DNA from: Ureibacillus sp. FSL W7-1570
GTDB lineage: Bacteria; Bacillota; Bacilli; Bacillales_A; Planococcaceae
Reading direction: 5' to 3'
NCBI RefSeq assembly: GCF_038593265.1
Contig: NZ_CP151979.1
Location: forward strand, 2,487,001 to 2,551,000
Length of the DNA: 64,000 nucleotides
Shown here: positions 18,096-26,423 of the stretch, in pieces
Position numbering within the stretch: position 1 is the stretch's first letter
How the letters are laid out: the number at the start of each line of letters is the position of its first letter
Made by a program: the position numbers and the translations under genes
The notes under the pieces: model-generated
The model's database searches: none
The model's input: the letters and a program-made list of their open reading frames with translations, nothing else
What the model was told of the DNA's origin: nothing

Positions 18096-19715
18096 ATGTC
18101 GAATTCAATCGGAATGAAAGGATATATGAAAGGAGCATTGCTTCTGACAATATCCGCGATCATTGTAAAAATTATGAGTGCCATTTACCGGGTTCCCTTT
18201 CAAAATTTAGTGGGAGATGCGGGATTTTATATTTATCAGCAAGTTTATCCGTTCATATCCTTTTTCGTTGCATGGACATCAGGAGGATTTGCGGTTGCCA
18301 TTTCGAAAATGTTGGCGGATGCGGAACTTTGTCCGGATGCTTCTTTGAAAAAAGGCCTGATTTCTCGGACGGTATTTTTATACTTGGCCGGATTATCCCT
18401 CGTTTTTTTCTCCGTTTTATTTTTTGGCGCAGAGTTGTTGGCGGAGTGGATGGGGGATGAACAGCTGTCGCCCTTATTGAGAACGGGTTCCTTTGTCACG
18501 TTGTTTATGCCATTTTTGGCGATTATGAAGGGCTCTTTTCAATCCCGTGGCGAAATGTCGCCCGTTGCCAAAGCACAGGTATTCGAACAATTCATCCGGG
18601 TAACGATTATTTTGGCAGGCGCTTTTTTTGTGATGGCGAATTCCCGCTCCCTTTATTCAGCCGGGCATATGGCTGTGCTGGGAACGGTCATTGGGGAAGT
18701 GGCAGGGGTGTTGTTGTTGGTTTATTTTTCCGGAAAATCCTTTTCCACCGTTCCCTTTAAAAACATAGGAAAGCATCATCGTGAAAAGAAGTGGCCCATC
18801 ATTAAAGAAGTGACACTATTGAGTATCAGCATCAGCATGAGCAGTCTATTGCTTTTGTGTTTCCAACTGATCGATTCCTTCACGGTTTATTCATTGATGG
18901 TGGAAAACGGCATCGAATCCCAGTTGGCGAAAGAAATGAAAGGGATTTATGACCGTGGTCAATCTCTTGTTCAATTGGGGATTGTCATCGCTTCCTCATT
19001 ATCCATTGCCATTGTTCCGCTGGTGGCGGTCCAGTCCAAAAAGAAAACGGGAAGAGGAGCAAAGCCTTTTATCCAATTGACTTACAGGACTGCCCTCCTT
19101 TTTGGAGTGGCCTCTTCTCTCGGACTGGTGATCGTCATGCCGTACGTCAATAAAATGCTATTTGAAACGAATGCATTGCAAATGGTTTTGACCATTTATG
19201 TTTTACAAATCATACCGTTGTCAATCATTTTGACATTTACAGCCATCTTGCAGGGGATGGGGAAACTGAAAGTGCCGTTTTTAATTTTAACAGGGGCCAT
19301 TCTTTTCAAAGGGATTGGAAATATGACCCTTGTCCCGTTATGGAATGTGCTGGGCTCTGCAGTTTCAAGCGGTGTCGTGTTATTGTTCGCTTCAATATTA
19401 TTTATTGGATACTTAAAAAAATTGACATCCGTCCAATTTGCTCCTCTGCGTTTTTACATAAAATTGGCCGGTGCCGGCATAGCGATGGCATTGGCTGTGC
19501 TTTTGCTGAATGAATGTCTGCAAATGAAGAGCGGTATGTTTTCCAGCGGCAGAATGGAAGCGGTCGTTTTCGGCTCTGTATTAATTGTGACAGGGGCGTT
19601 CGTATTTTTGACCTTTGTGGCAAAATCCCGGATGCTTTCCGAAAAAGAATGGTTTTTGATTCCATTTGGCCGCCGAATGGCCGCTTATCAGCTTTGGTTA
19701 AATAAAAGAAAGTAG
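18096..19715 (+). CDS. yabM: YabM, MOP-superfamily polysaccharide/lipid flippase-like protein
   Basis: A 539-aa polytopic membrane protein of the PST/MurJ-like group (relatives: SpoVB, MurJ), probably moving lipid-linked precursors across the membrane. It starts MSNSIGMKGYMKGALLLTISAIIVKIMSAIYRVPFQNLVGD, the family N-terminus, and has about 14 hydrophobic segments. ATG 18096 has its nearest binding site (GAAAGGAT, 18075-18082) 13 nt away, longer than usual. A TATACT with a TGG extension at 18054-18062 may be a promoter. It is the first gene after the IS, and mazG follows after 8 bp. Confidence 0.9.
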   Translation: MSNSIGMKGYMKGALLLTISAIIVKIMSAIYRVPFQNLVGDAGFYIYQQVYPFISFFVAWTSGGFAVAISKMLADAELCPDASLKKGLISRTVFLYLAGLSLVFFSVLFFGAELLAEWMGDEQLSPLLRTGSFVTLFMPFLAIMKGSFQSRGEMSPVAKAQVFEQFIRVTIILAGAFFVMANSRSLYSAGHMAVLGTVIGEVAGVLLLVYFSGKSFSTVPFKNIGKHHREKKWPIIKEVTLLSISISMSSLLLLCFQLIDSFTVYSLMVENGIESQLAKEMKGIYDRGQSLVQLGIVIASSLSIAIVPLVAVQSKKKTGRGAKPFIQLTYRTALLFGVASSLGLVIVMPYVNKMLFETNALQMVLTIYVLQIIPLSIILTFTAILQGMGKLKVPFLILTGAILFKGIGNMTLVPLWNVLGSAVSSGVVLLFASILFIGYLKKLTSVQFAPLRFYIKLAGAGIAMALAVLLLNECLQMKSGMFSSGRMEAVVFGSVLIVTGAFVFLTFVAKSRMLSEKEWFLIPFGRRMAAYQLWLNKRK

Positions 19716-19723
19716 GTGGATGT

Positions 19724-21181
19724 ATGCATATCACAATCGTCGGTTTAGGCGCATCAGATTACGAGCAACTGCCGATGGGCGTTTATAAAAAATTGAAGGA
19801 AGCAAAAAAAGTGTATGTTCGCACAATGGATCACCCGGTTCTCCATGAACTGCAAGAGGAAGGATTGCAATTTAAAAGCTTTGATGAAGTTTATGAAAAA
19901 CATGATTCCTTCCAACCGGTTTATGAGGAGATTGCCGAACGGTTAATCGAAGCGGCGAAGGAAGAGCCGGTTGTATATGCGGTACCCGGGCATCCATTGG
20001 TGGCAGAACAAACGGTGCAATTGTTGATTGAGGCTGAAAGACAGGGCAAAGTGCAAATCTCCTTTGCCGGTGGCCAAAGCTTTTTGGATCCCATATTTAC
20101 CGCATTAAAAATTGACCCGATTGAAGGGTTTCAATTGTTGGATGGCACAAGCTTTTCCATTCATGATGTCAATATGCGTTCCCATGTGCTGATTGCCCAG
20201 GTATATGACCAATTCAGCGCATCGGAAGTGAAGTTAACGTTAATGGAAAAATACCGGGATGATTATCCGGTGACGATTGTTACAGCGGCAGGTTCAATAC
20301 AGGAACAGCTTAAAACGGTTCCTCTTTATGAGCTGGATCAGGCGGTGGAAATCAACAATTTGACGACCATTTATGTCCCACCGGTAAAAAGCGATCTTGA
20401 TGCATTAAAAGATTGGAGAACGTTCAGAAGCATCATCGCAACACTTCGGGGGCCTAATGGTTGCCCGTGGGACCGGAAACAAACCCACGAAAGTTTGAAA
20501 AAATATTTGATCGAAGAGGTACATGAATTTTTGGCGGCGGTTGATGAAAAAGACGACTTTGGCATGGTGGAAGAATTGGGCGACATTTTGTTGCAGGTTT
20601 TCCTGCATGCCCAAATCGGGGAGGATGAAGGTTATTTCAATTTGGAAGAAGTGTTGGAGAGCATTTCCGAAAAAATGATCCGACGTCATCCTCATGTATT
20701 CGGCGACATCACTGTAAAAAATGCCGATGAAGTCGTAACGAATTGGGAGGAAATAAAAAAACAGGAAAAGGGAGAACAAAAAGGATCGCTGCTCAAAGGG
20801 GAATATCGGCCAAGCTCATCTTTGCAAACATCGTATAATTATCAGAAGAAGGCGGCATCTGTCGGCTTTGACTGGCCTGATGCGGGCGGAGCCATCAAGA
20901 AATTTGAAGAGGAATGGCAGGAATTTTGCCAAGAATTAGAGAAAGGTACAAGTGAAACCATGTTGGATGAATTCGGGGACGTGTTATTTACGTTGGTCAA
21001 CATTGCACGCTTTTATAAAATTTCCCCGGAGGAAGCGATGGTGCATGCCAACGAAAAATTCGCCAGAAGATTTCAGTTTGTTGAAGAACAGGTAAGAAAA
21101 AGCGGTCAAACTTTTGACGATTTTACATTGGAACAATTGGATGAATTTTGGAATGAAGCAAAACGATTAGAGAAGGAGTAG
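19724..21181 (+). CDS. mazG: MazG/YabN, methylase-like and NTP pyrophosphohydrolase fusion
   Basis: A 485-aa protein with two parts: a tetrapyrrole-methylase-like domain (about 1-215, MHITIVGLGASDYEQLPMG, PGHPLVAEQTV) and tandem MazG domains (about 225-485; PNGCPWDRKQTHESLKKYLIEE with EExxE and ExxD metal motifs, second copy near 380-470). MazG hydrolyses nucleoside triphosphates and can act in house-cleaning or (p)ppGpp control; the role of the N-terminal domain is not established. Start ATG 19724 has GTAGGTGG upstream. Its stop is 3 bp from rqcP. Confidence 0.94.
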   Translation: MHITIVGLGASDYEQLPMGVYKKLKEAKKVYVRTMDHPVLHELQEEGLQFKSFDEVYEKHDSFQPVYEEIAERLIEAAKEEPVVYAVPGHPLVAEQTVQLLIEAERQGKVQISFAGGQSFLDPIFTALKIDPIEGFQLLDGTSFSIHDVNMRSHVLIAQVYDQFSASEVKLTLMEKYRDDYPVTIVTAAGSIQEQLKTVPLYELDQAVEINNLTTIYVPPVKSDLDALKDWRTFRSIIATLRGPNGCPWDRKQTHESLKKYLIEEVHEFLAAVDEKDDFGMVEELGDILLQVFLHAQIGEDEGYFNLEEVLESISEKMIRRHPHVFGDITVKNADEVVTNWEEIKKQEKGEQKGSLLKGEYRPSSSLQTSYNYQKKAASVGFDWPDAGGAIKKFEEEWQEFCQELEKGTSETMLDEFGDVLFTLVNIARFYKISPEEAMVHANEKFARRFQFVEEQVRKSGQTFDDFTLEQLDEFWNEAKRLEKE

Positions 21182-21184
21182 GCT

Positions 21185-21475
21185 ATGCGATTAGACAAAT
21201 TTTTAAAAGTATCTCGACTCATTAAACGCCGTACGTTGGCAAAAGAAGTGGCGGAACAAGGCCGAATCACCATTAATGGCAAGGTTGCCAAAGCCTCTTC
21301 CAACGTCAATGCCGGTGACGAGCTGACGATCCGCTTTGGGCAGAAAATCGTCACGGTCCGTGTGGAAGAAATCAAAGAAAACGTCCGAAAAGAAGATGCT
21401 AATAAAATGTTCACGATATTGAAAGAAGAAAAACTAGATAAAATTGAACCGGAATTTATCGATGATGAAGAATAG
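21185..21475 (+). CDS. rqcP: RqcP (YabO), S4-domain ribosome quality control protein
   Basis: RqcP works with RqcH to add alanine tails to nascent chains on split 50S subunits. The 96-aa protein is almost all S4 RNA-binding domain (MRLDKFLKVSRLIKRRTLAKEVAEQGRITINGKVAK) with a charged tail. AGAAGGAG in the end of mazG supports ATG 21185. A terminator follows, separating it from the sporulation genes yabP and yabQ. Confidence 0.95.
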   Translation: MRLDKFLKVSRLIKRRTLAKEVAEQGRITINGKVAKASSNVNAGDELTIRFGQKIVTVRVEEIKENVRKEDANKMFTILKEEKLDKIEPEFIDDEE

Positions 21476-21504
21476 AAAAATAGAAGCCCGAAATATTTTT
21501 TTAT

Positions 21505-21540
21505 AGCATGACAACCATTTTTGTTGTCATGCTTTTTTTA
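21505..21540 (+). terminator. Intrinsic terminator after rqcP
   Basis: A 10-bp stem (21506-21515 with 21523-21532), 7-nt loop, seven T. Its right arm contains the -35 element of the next promoter. Confidence 0.92.
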
Positions 21541-21555
21541 TTTCCCGCATAAAGT
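21526..21555 (+). promoter_or_regulatory. Candidate SigE promoter of yabP-yabQ
   Basis: GTCATGCT at 21526-21533, 14 bp, CATAAAGT at 21548-21555; SigE consensus is GKCATATT-N13/14-CATACAMT. B. subtilis yabP and yabQ are SigE dependent. The -35 overlaps the rqcP terminator stem. Confidence 0.6.
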
Positions 21556-21588
21556 GAACAGAACAAACCATTAGAAGGAGGAACGATA

Positions 21589-21888
21589 ATGACACAAATC
21601 CATCAAGAAAACAATTACACTATAACTTCTGGTGATCATCTTGTGACTGTGAGAAATAGAAAAAGAATGGACATGACATCAGTAAAGGAAATTGAGAGAT
21701 TCGATCAGGAGGAATTTTACGTAAGAACTTCCCAAGGGCATTTGCTCATTCGGGGAGAGGAATTGCGCATTGTTCATTTAGATGTGGACAAGGGATTATT
21801 GACGTTAGAAGGCAATGTCAAAGCCCTCCAATACGATGATGATGAAAATGGGTTGACTAAAGGCTTCCTCCATAAATTGTTTGGATGA
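21589..21888 (+). CDS. yabP: Sporulation protein YabP
   Basis: A 99-aa member of the YabP/YqfC family, needed for normal sporulation in B. subtilis. The family pattern of a beta-rich protein with HLVTVRNRKRMDMTSVKEIERFDQEEF and LLIRGEELRIVHLDVDKGLLTLEG is visible. AAGGAGGA precedes ATG 21589. The stop overlaps the yabQ start by 4 nt. Confidence 0.92.
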   Translation: MTQIHQENNYTITSGDHLVTVRNRKRMDMTSVKEIERFDQEEFYVRTSQGHLLIRGEELRIVHLDVDKGLLTLEGNVKALQYDDDENGLTKGFLHKLFG

Positions 21889-22379
21889 CAGTTAACGAGC
21901 AATTTTTCAGCATCGTAATAATGACGGCAAGCGGGATTTTCATTGGCGCGGTGATTGATGCAACAAGAATTTTCACCAGCGCCATCTCACCCAAGTCATT
22001 ATTGCGAAAATTTTCGTGGATCCTCGAAATTGTTATATGGGCACTGTTAGGTGTGGCAAGTTTTTATATCATATTTTTAATAAAGGGTGGAGAGTGGCGT
22101 TTAGTAGACCCATTATCACAAATTTTAGGCATTTTCCTTTATGAATCTTTCTTACAGCCATTTTTCCGTTTCCTTGGCCGGGTATTTATCGTACTGGTCA
22201 TCAGGCCGATCGTTGCCATCATCACAATGACAATAAAATTGGTACGGGGAATCATCAGGATGTTGACCCGCATAATTGCTGTACTGTTTAGACCTTTCTA
22301 TAAACTTTTTATCAAGATAAAAAGGCCCTTTTATAGAAAAATTGCAAACTTTAAACGGGCAATCTTTAAAAAGCATTAA
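21885..22379 (+). CDS. yabQ: Spore cortex biosynthesis protein YabQ
   Basis: A 164-aa membrane protein of the YabQ family, required in the mother cell for cortex formation. It has four hydrophobic segments (about 9-30, 45-67, 80-105 and 105-130) and a strongly basic tail. Translational coupling to yabP (ATGA overlap) and the upstream SigE promoter fit a mother-cell role. Confidence 0.9.
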   Translation: MTVNEQFFSIVIMTASGIFIGAVIDATRIFTSAISPKSLLRKFSWILEIVIWALLGVASFYIIFLIKGGEWRLVDPLSQILGIFLYESFLQPFFRFLGRVFIVLVIRPIVAIITMTIKLVRGIIRMLTRIIAVLFRPFYKLFIKIKRPFYRKIANFKRAIFKKH

Positions 22380-22427
22380 TGATTAAGTTATAATGACGAT
22401 ACAATAAATAAACAGGAGGTGACGGAT

Positions 22428-22847
22428 GTGAATAAGAGATACGGGAACAAAAATATCCGAAAAATCGAAAATGACTATGTTCGTACAGCGGATCGCCAAA
22501 TGGAAAAATTGACGAAGAGAAAAATTGGGCTACGCAGAAGGTTAACAACGTTCTTCATTATCGCATCCGTCGTCATTGTCAGTTTAATTAGCACGCTGTA
22601 TAACCAAAACCAAAGATTATCGGAAAAAGAAGCGGAAAAAGAAAAAATGTTGGCGGAACTCCAGGAAATGAAAGAAGAACAAGAACGGCTGAAGTTGCAA
22701 ATAAAGAAACTTGAAGATGATGAGTATATAGCAAAATTGGCAAGGAAAGAATACTTCTTGTCTGATGATGGGGAAATCATTTTTACCATCCCTAAAGATG
22801 AGCGGGACAAAGACAAAGATAAAGAAGAAGATCATAATGACGAATAA
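22428..22847 (+). CDS. divIC: Cell-division protein DivIC
   Basis: DivIC (FtsB-like) forms the divisome complex with DivIB and FtsL. The 139-aa protein has a basic cytoplasmic tail, one membrane segment (about residues 43-62, TTFFIIASVVIVSLISTLY), an extracytoplasmic coiled coil (about 66-100) and the ARKEYFLSDDGEIIFTIP motif. The start is GTG 22428: AGGAGG at 22414-22419 is 8 nt upstream, while the earlier in-frame GTG at 22419 lies inside the binding site. The tail is rich in Asp, Lys and Glu. Confidence 0.92.
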   Translation: MNKRYGNKNIRKIENDYVRTADRQMEKLTKRKIGLRRRLTTFFIIASVVIVSLISTLYNQNQRLSEKEAEKEKMLAELQEMKEEQERLKLQIKKLEDDEYIAKLARKEYFLSDDGEIIFTIPKDERDKDKDKEEDHNDE

Positions 22848-22933
22848 TTTTCTCGGCGGGTTAAAATATTATTGCACTAAAAAGAAAATTTTGTAAATAA
22901 AGCAGAATTAAAATTAAAAAAATTGCTGTTGAA

Positions 22934-22963
22934 AAAGAGTTGTCTTGTTGACACTCTTTTTTT
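22934..22963 (+). terminator. Intrinsic terminator after divIC
   Basis: A stem of about 10 bp with one bulged base (22934-22944 with 22950-22959) and a long T run. The right arm carries the TTGACA of the yabR promoter. Confidence 0.85.
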
Positions 22964-22975
22964 GTCGGCTATAAT
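22948..22975 (+). promoter_or_regulatory. SigA promoter of yabR embedded in the divIC terminator
   Basis: TTGACA at 22948-22953, 16-bp spacer, TATAAT at 22970-22975. The leader to ATG 23074 would be about 92 nt. Confidence 0.75.
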
Positions 22976-23073
22976 AAAAGAGAGCATTTACAATTTTTAG
23001 GCTCATTTTTTATCATAATTATATTACAGGCTTTGTTTTAGCCGTTAAATTTTTAAGGAGGAGCATTTTTTTT

Positions 23074-23499
23074 ATGTCAATTGAAGTAGGCAGCAAATTA
23101 CAAGGTAAGGTCACAGGAATTACAAATTTTGGAGCGTTTGTTGAGCTGCCAGATGGTAAAACGGGCCTTGTCCACATTAGTGAAGTAGCTGATAACTACG
23201 TGAAAGACATTAACGATCATCTTAAAGTTGGAGACATCGTTGAAGTGAAAGTGTTAAACGTTGAAGAGGATGGAAAAATTGGCCTATCCATCAGAAAGGC
23301 TAAAGCACAATCAGAAAGACCTGAACGTCCTCAGAGACCACGTCGTGAAAACCGTTCAAATGAACGCAATGAACGTCAATCAAAAGAAAGTTTTGAACAG
23401 AAAATAGCAAAATTTTTGAAAGATAGTGATGAGCGTCTTGCTTCCTTAAGACGTGCAACTGAGTCCAAACGAGGTGGACGTGGCGCAAGAAGAGGGTAG
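23074..23499 (+). CDS. yabR: YabR, S1-domain RNA-binding protein
   Basis: A 141-aa protein with one S1 domain at residues 1-75 (GSKLQGKVTGITNFGAFVELPDGKTGLVHISEVA, KVGDIVEVKVLNVEEDGKIGLSIRKAK), an Arg-rich linker (about 78-108) and a short helical tail ending in RGGRGARRG. General-stress-protein-13-like S1 proteins associate with ribosomes or RNA, but the cellular role of YabR is not settled. AAGGAGGAG precedes ATG 23074. Confidence 0.93.
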   Translation: MSIEVGSKLQGKVTGITNFGAFVELPDGKTGLVHISEVADNYVKDINDHLKVGDIVEVKVLNVEEDGKIGLSIRKAKAQSERPERPQRPRRENRSNERNERQSKESFEQKIAKFLKDSDERLASLRRATESKRGGRGARRG

Positions 23500-23605
23500 T
23501 TTGCTGTCTATTAGATAATAGTGATAAAGAAGATTCGCATGTTTTTACATGTTTGAACGATAAATTTGTCAAAATCCAAATGATATCATCGGTTATTTGC
23601 AAAAA

Positions 23606-23645
23606 AAGAGTCGACTATGTTCCGTCAATAGTCGACTTTATTTTA
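23606..23645 (+). terminator. Intrinsic terminator downstream of yabR
   Basis: A 10-bp stem around TCGACTAT/ATAGTCGA (23609-23618 with 23628-23637), 9-nt loop, T/A-rich tail, about 110 bp after the yabR stop. Confidence 0.75.
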
Positions 23646-23918
23646 TTTTTTCGGTCCCCATTTTACGGAATGTAACCGGACAAGTGTTTTGTCAATGCAA
23701 TGGCTATAATCGCTGCAAGTTTTCATCCGGTGAAGGTAATCCATATTCAAAAAGATATATTATCAAAGTTTTATTTTCTCCGTACTTTTTATAATGCCCT
23801 TATATCCCTTACTTTTCCTCTCCATTCTTCCTTGAAAACCCCTATTGTAATCAAATAAGCAAACTTCAAAGCGGCTGAACTTGCGGAAGCGAGTATTTTG
23901 TTAAGTTATTAAGTAATT

Positions 23919-23983
23919 CGTCGAACAATTTTTTTTAACTGGAACAGTACTAGACAAATTTTACATTCCCAATTTTTTATAAT
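23919..23983 (+). promoter_or_regulatory. Spo0A-type spoIIE promoter
   Basis: TAGACA at 23951-23956 and TATAAT at 23978-23983 with a 21-bp spacer, the odd spacing known from B. subtilis spoIIE and spoIIG. A 0A-box-like CGTCGAA (6 of 7) lies at 23919-23925 and a weaker reverse match overlaps the -35. Function inferred from these features. Confidence 0.6.
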
Positions 23984-24018
23984 AGAGCGCAACGATATCT
24001 CTAAGGGGGATGGAAAAT

Positions 24019-26400
24019 ATGTCAAATATACAAATGCTGAATCAAAAATCAACATGGCAAGATCGGATCAGCCGTTATTCTATTAAAAAGATGAGCGTCA
24101 TTCTCCATTTATTCTTTTTGTTCTTGGCATTCTTTCTATCGAGAGCGGTTATGTTTGAAGCGGCTGTCCCTTTCCTGTTGCCGTTATGGGCGGTTGTAAG
24201 ACAAAGATTTGAAAATGAGAAGTGGGCTGTGTTTGTTGGCGGGCTGGCAGGTGCGGTGAGTTTAAGTTTGGGACAAGGGTTCATATTGTTAATTCAGCTA
24301 TTCATTTATGAATTGTTGATGCGTTTCCGGTATTGGAAGCCACCGACGGCGATTGCCGTAGCCCTTGCCATCTTTTTTGGTCAATTTATGTGGCAGGGAA
24401 TGGTGCATATGGGCATCCCTCCTTTTATGGTTCAATTGTACGTTTATTATGAAATGATCTTGGCATTCTTTATGACCATCTTTGTGAAGCTGTTTTTTGT
24501 TGAGCCATACCGTTTTTGGACTGCTTCATGGAGTTATGAGCGCATCGGAGCGGGATTGGTCATTTTGGCGGTTGTTTTGACCGGGATGCATGCATTTACA
24601 ATCTCCTATTTTTCGCTTTTTACATTTGTATTGCATTTATCCATTTGCATTGCCGCCATCACTGGAGGAGTGACCGTTGCTTCAAGTGTATCCACCATTA
24701 TTGGGGCATTGGTGGGGATTTCCGAGCTTTCATTTACAGGGATGATTGCCGTTTATGCGTTGACGGGTGTTTCGAGCGGGCTGTTTAAAGGGATTGGAAG
24801 GGCAGGCGTTGTGTTGGGAAGCCTTCTGCCGAGCATTTTTTTCTTTTTTTACGATTCAACGTTGCCGCTTGATAGCGTATATTTTGTGTCGGTATTCATT
24901 GCGGGAGTGGTCTTTTTACTATTGCCCCAGAAGATGTTAGACTTTTTGGAGAATATCATCCATCCTAAACGGGATGAAGTGTTGCTGAAACGGCAGGAAT
25001 GGTTGACAGAACATACGACGGAAAAACTGGAAATGTTCCAGCGTTTTGTCCTGTTCATGAAAGAGTTGGTTTTCGACCACTTCACCTCAACGGAAAATGT
25101 GAGCGGAATCCGGAAAATTGAACCTTGCGCCACTTGCATGAGCTGTTTCCGATACGAACGGTGCTGGGGAGAAAAAAATATCGGAATGGATGAAAATATT
25201 CGCAGATGGTTCATGGCAAAATCGGGATTGAATGAAGCAGAGCAAATCCGTGCGGAAGAACAAATTAGAGCGAGATGTGTAAAATCGTCAAAATTGTTGG
25301 AAGAACTTGATTATCAGTTGTATAACGATAAAATGAATGGGCAATTCTATCATGGGAAAAAAATGATTGCCTTGCAGTTAAGGGATTTAAGCAATCATCT
25401 AAATAAATTGATGGAAGATATGAAAAACGAGACACTATCTTTTAAAACGGTCGAGGAAGAATTAAGCCAGGAGTTTAAAAGGGCAAATATTGATTGTTTC
25501 CAAATTGACGTTTTAAATAACACATTGGGCGAACGGGTGATTGTCTGCTCCTTTGTGAACACCCAAAATAAAGATGATCTGTATTTATTGTGTGAACGGG
25601 TGATTCTTCCGGTGCTTTATGAAGTATTTTCCGAACCGTTCCAAGTGGATCGGATTTCAAATCATAAGACACCATTTGCTCACTTCCAAGTGAGATTTCG
25701 CTCTGCCGTTCGCTACAAAATTCAGTATGATATATATAGCAAAGCAAAAAATTCGAATATCGTTTCCGGAGATTCTCATGCCATCTTCCACATCCATCCG
25801 GGGCTGGTGGCTGTGATGTTATCGGATGGCATGGGGCAAAGCCGTGAAGCTAAACGGGAAAGCAGACGATTAGTAAGGTTGATGAGGGAATGTTTGAGCT
25901 ATAATATGAATCCGGAGACAGCGATGCATACGCTTCATTACGTGTTGAGCTTGAACCGTGAAGTGGATATGTATGCAACGATCGATTTTGCACTGGTGGA
26001 TTTGCAAAAGGGAGAATTATGGTCTTGGAAAGCGGGCAGCATGTCCACATATATTTTGAGGGGAGAGCGGCTGATCAAAGTGGAAGGTTCATCGGCACCG
26101 GTCGGTTTCATGCCTGTCTTTTCCATAGAGACGGAAAAGGTGAATTTGCTTGCGGATGATTATGTTGTAATGGTCTCTGACGGCCTGTTCTCCAGCAAAT
26201 ACGATTGGGATGAACAAGAACAGTATTTTGTAACATTATTAAAATCAAAAATCCGTTTGGGCATGCCAATAGAAGCGCTTCTTTACGATGTGATGGACAG
26301 TTATCGGAGCGAATACGAAGTGGAAGACGACTGTACGGTGATTATATTCAATGTTTCCCACGTGGCGCCAAAATGGGCTGTATTTAGTCCGGTCAGTTAA
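24019..26400 (+). CDS. spoIIE: Stage II sporulation protein E, SpoIIAA phosphatase
   Basis: SpoIIE sits at the polar septum and dephosphorylates SpoIIAA to release SigF in the forespore. The 793-aa protein has about ten membrane segments in residues 30-320, a middle region with a CATCMSCFRYERCW cluster, and a C-terminal PP2C phosphatase domain (about 585-785) with LSDGMGQSREAKRESRRLVRLM and VMVSDGLF. ATG 24019 is chosen because AAGGGGG at 24003-24009 directly abuts the earlier ATG at 24010. tilS follows 23 bp later; yabS and yabT, found here in B. subtilis, are absent. Confidence 0.96.
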   Translation: MSNIQMLNQKSTWQDRISRYSIKKMSVILHLFFLFLAFFLSRAVMFEAAVPFLLPLWAVVRQRFENEKWAVFVGGLAGAVSLSLGQGFILLIQLFIYELLMRFRYWKPPTAIAVALAIFFGQFMWQGMVHMGIPPFMVQLYVYYEMILAFFMTIFVKLFFVEPYRFWTASWSYERIGAGLVILAVVLTGMHAFTISYFSLFTFVLHLSICIAAITGGVTVASSVSTIIGALVGISELSFTGMIAVYALTGVSSGLFKGIGRAGVVLGSLLPSIFFFFYDSTLPLDSVYFVSVFIAGVVFLLLPQKMLDFLENIIHPKRDEVLLKRQEWLTEHTTEKLEMFQRFVLFMKELVFDHFTSTENVSGIRKIEPCATCMSCFRYERCWGEKNIGMDENIRRWFMAKSGLNEAEQIRAEEQIRARCVKSSKLLEELDYQLYNDKMNGQFYHGKKMIALQLRDLSNHLNKLMEDMKNETLSFKTVEEELSQEFKRANIDCFQIDVLNNTLGERVIVCSFVNTQNKDDLYLLCERVILPVLYEVFSEPFQVDRISNHKTPFAHFQVRFRSAVRYKIQYDIYSKAKNSNIVSGDSHAIFHIHPGLVAVMLSDGMGQSREAKRESRRLVRLMRECLSYNMNPETAMHTLHYVLSLNREVDMYATIDFALVDLQKGELWSWKAGSMSTYILRGERLIKVEGSSAPVGFMPVFSIETEKVNLLADDYVVMVSDGLFSSKYDWDEQEQYFVTLLKSKIRLGMPIEALLYDVMDSYRSEYEVEDDCTVIIFNVSHVAPKWAVFSPVS

Positions 26401-26423
26401 TAAAAATCAATTGGGGTGAGAAG

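Larger units (their letters stand above)
23500..24009. other. Intergenic region yabR-spoIIE
   Basis: 510 bp holding the terminator at 23606-23645 and the spoIIE promoter at 23919-23983. B. subtilis has tRNA-Met and tRNA-Glu in this interval; no tRNA-like T-arm or CCA end is seen on either strand here. From 23646 to 23900 I recognise nothing. Confidence 0.6.

Noticed and set aside
18053-18460. An overlapping plus-strand frame at the start of yabM
   Set aside because: It is a shifted shadow of yabM with no binding site or recognisable product.
23500-24018. tRNA-Met and tRNA-Glu expected from B. subtilis synteny
   Set aside because: No GGTTCGAATCC-type T-arm or CCA end on either strand.
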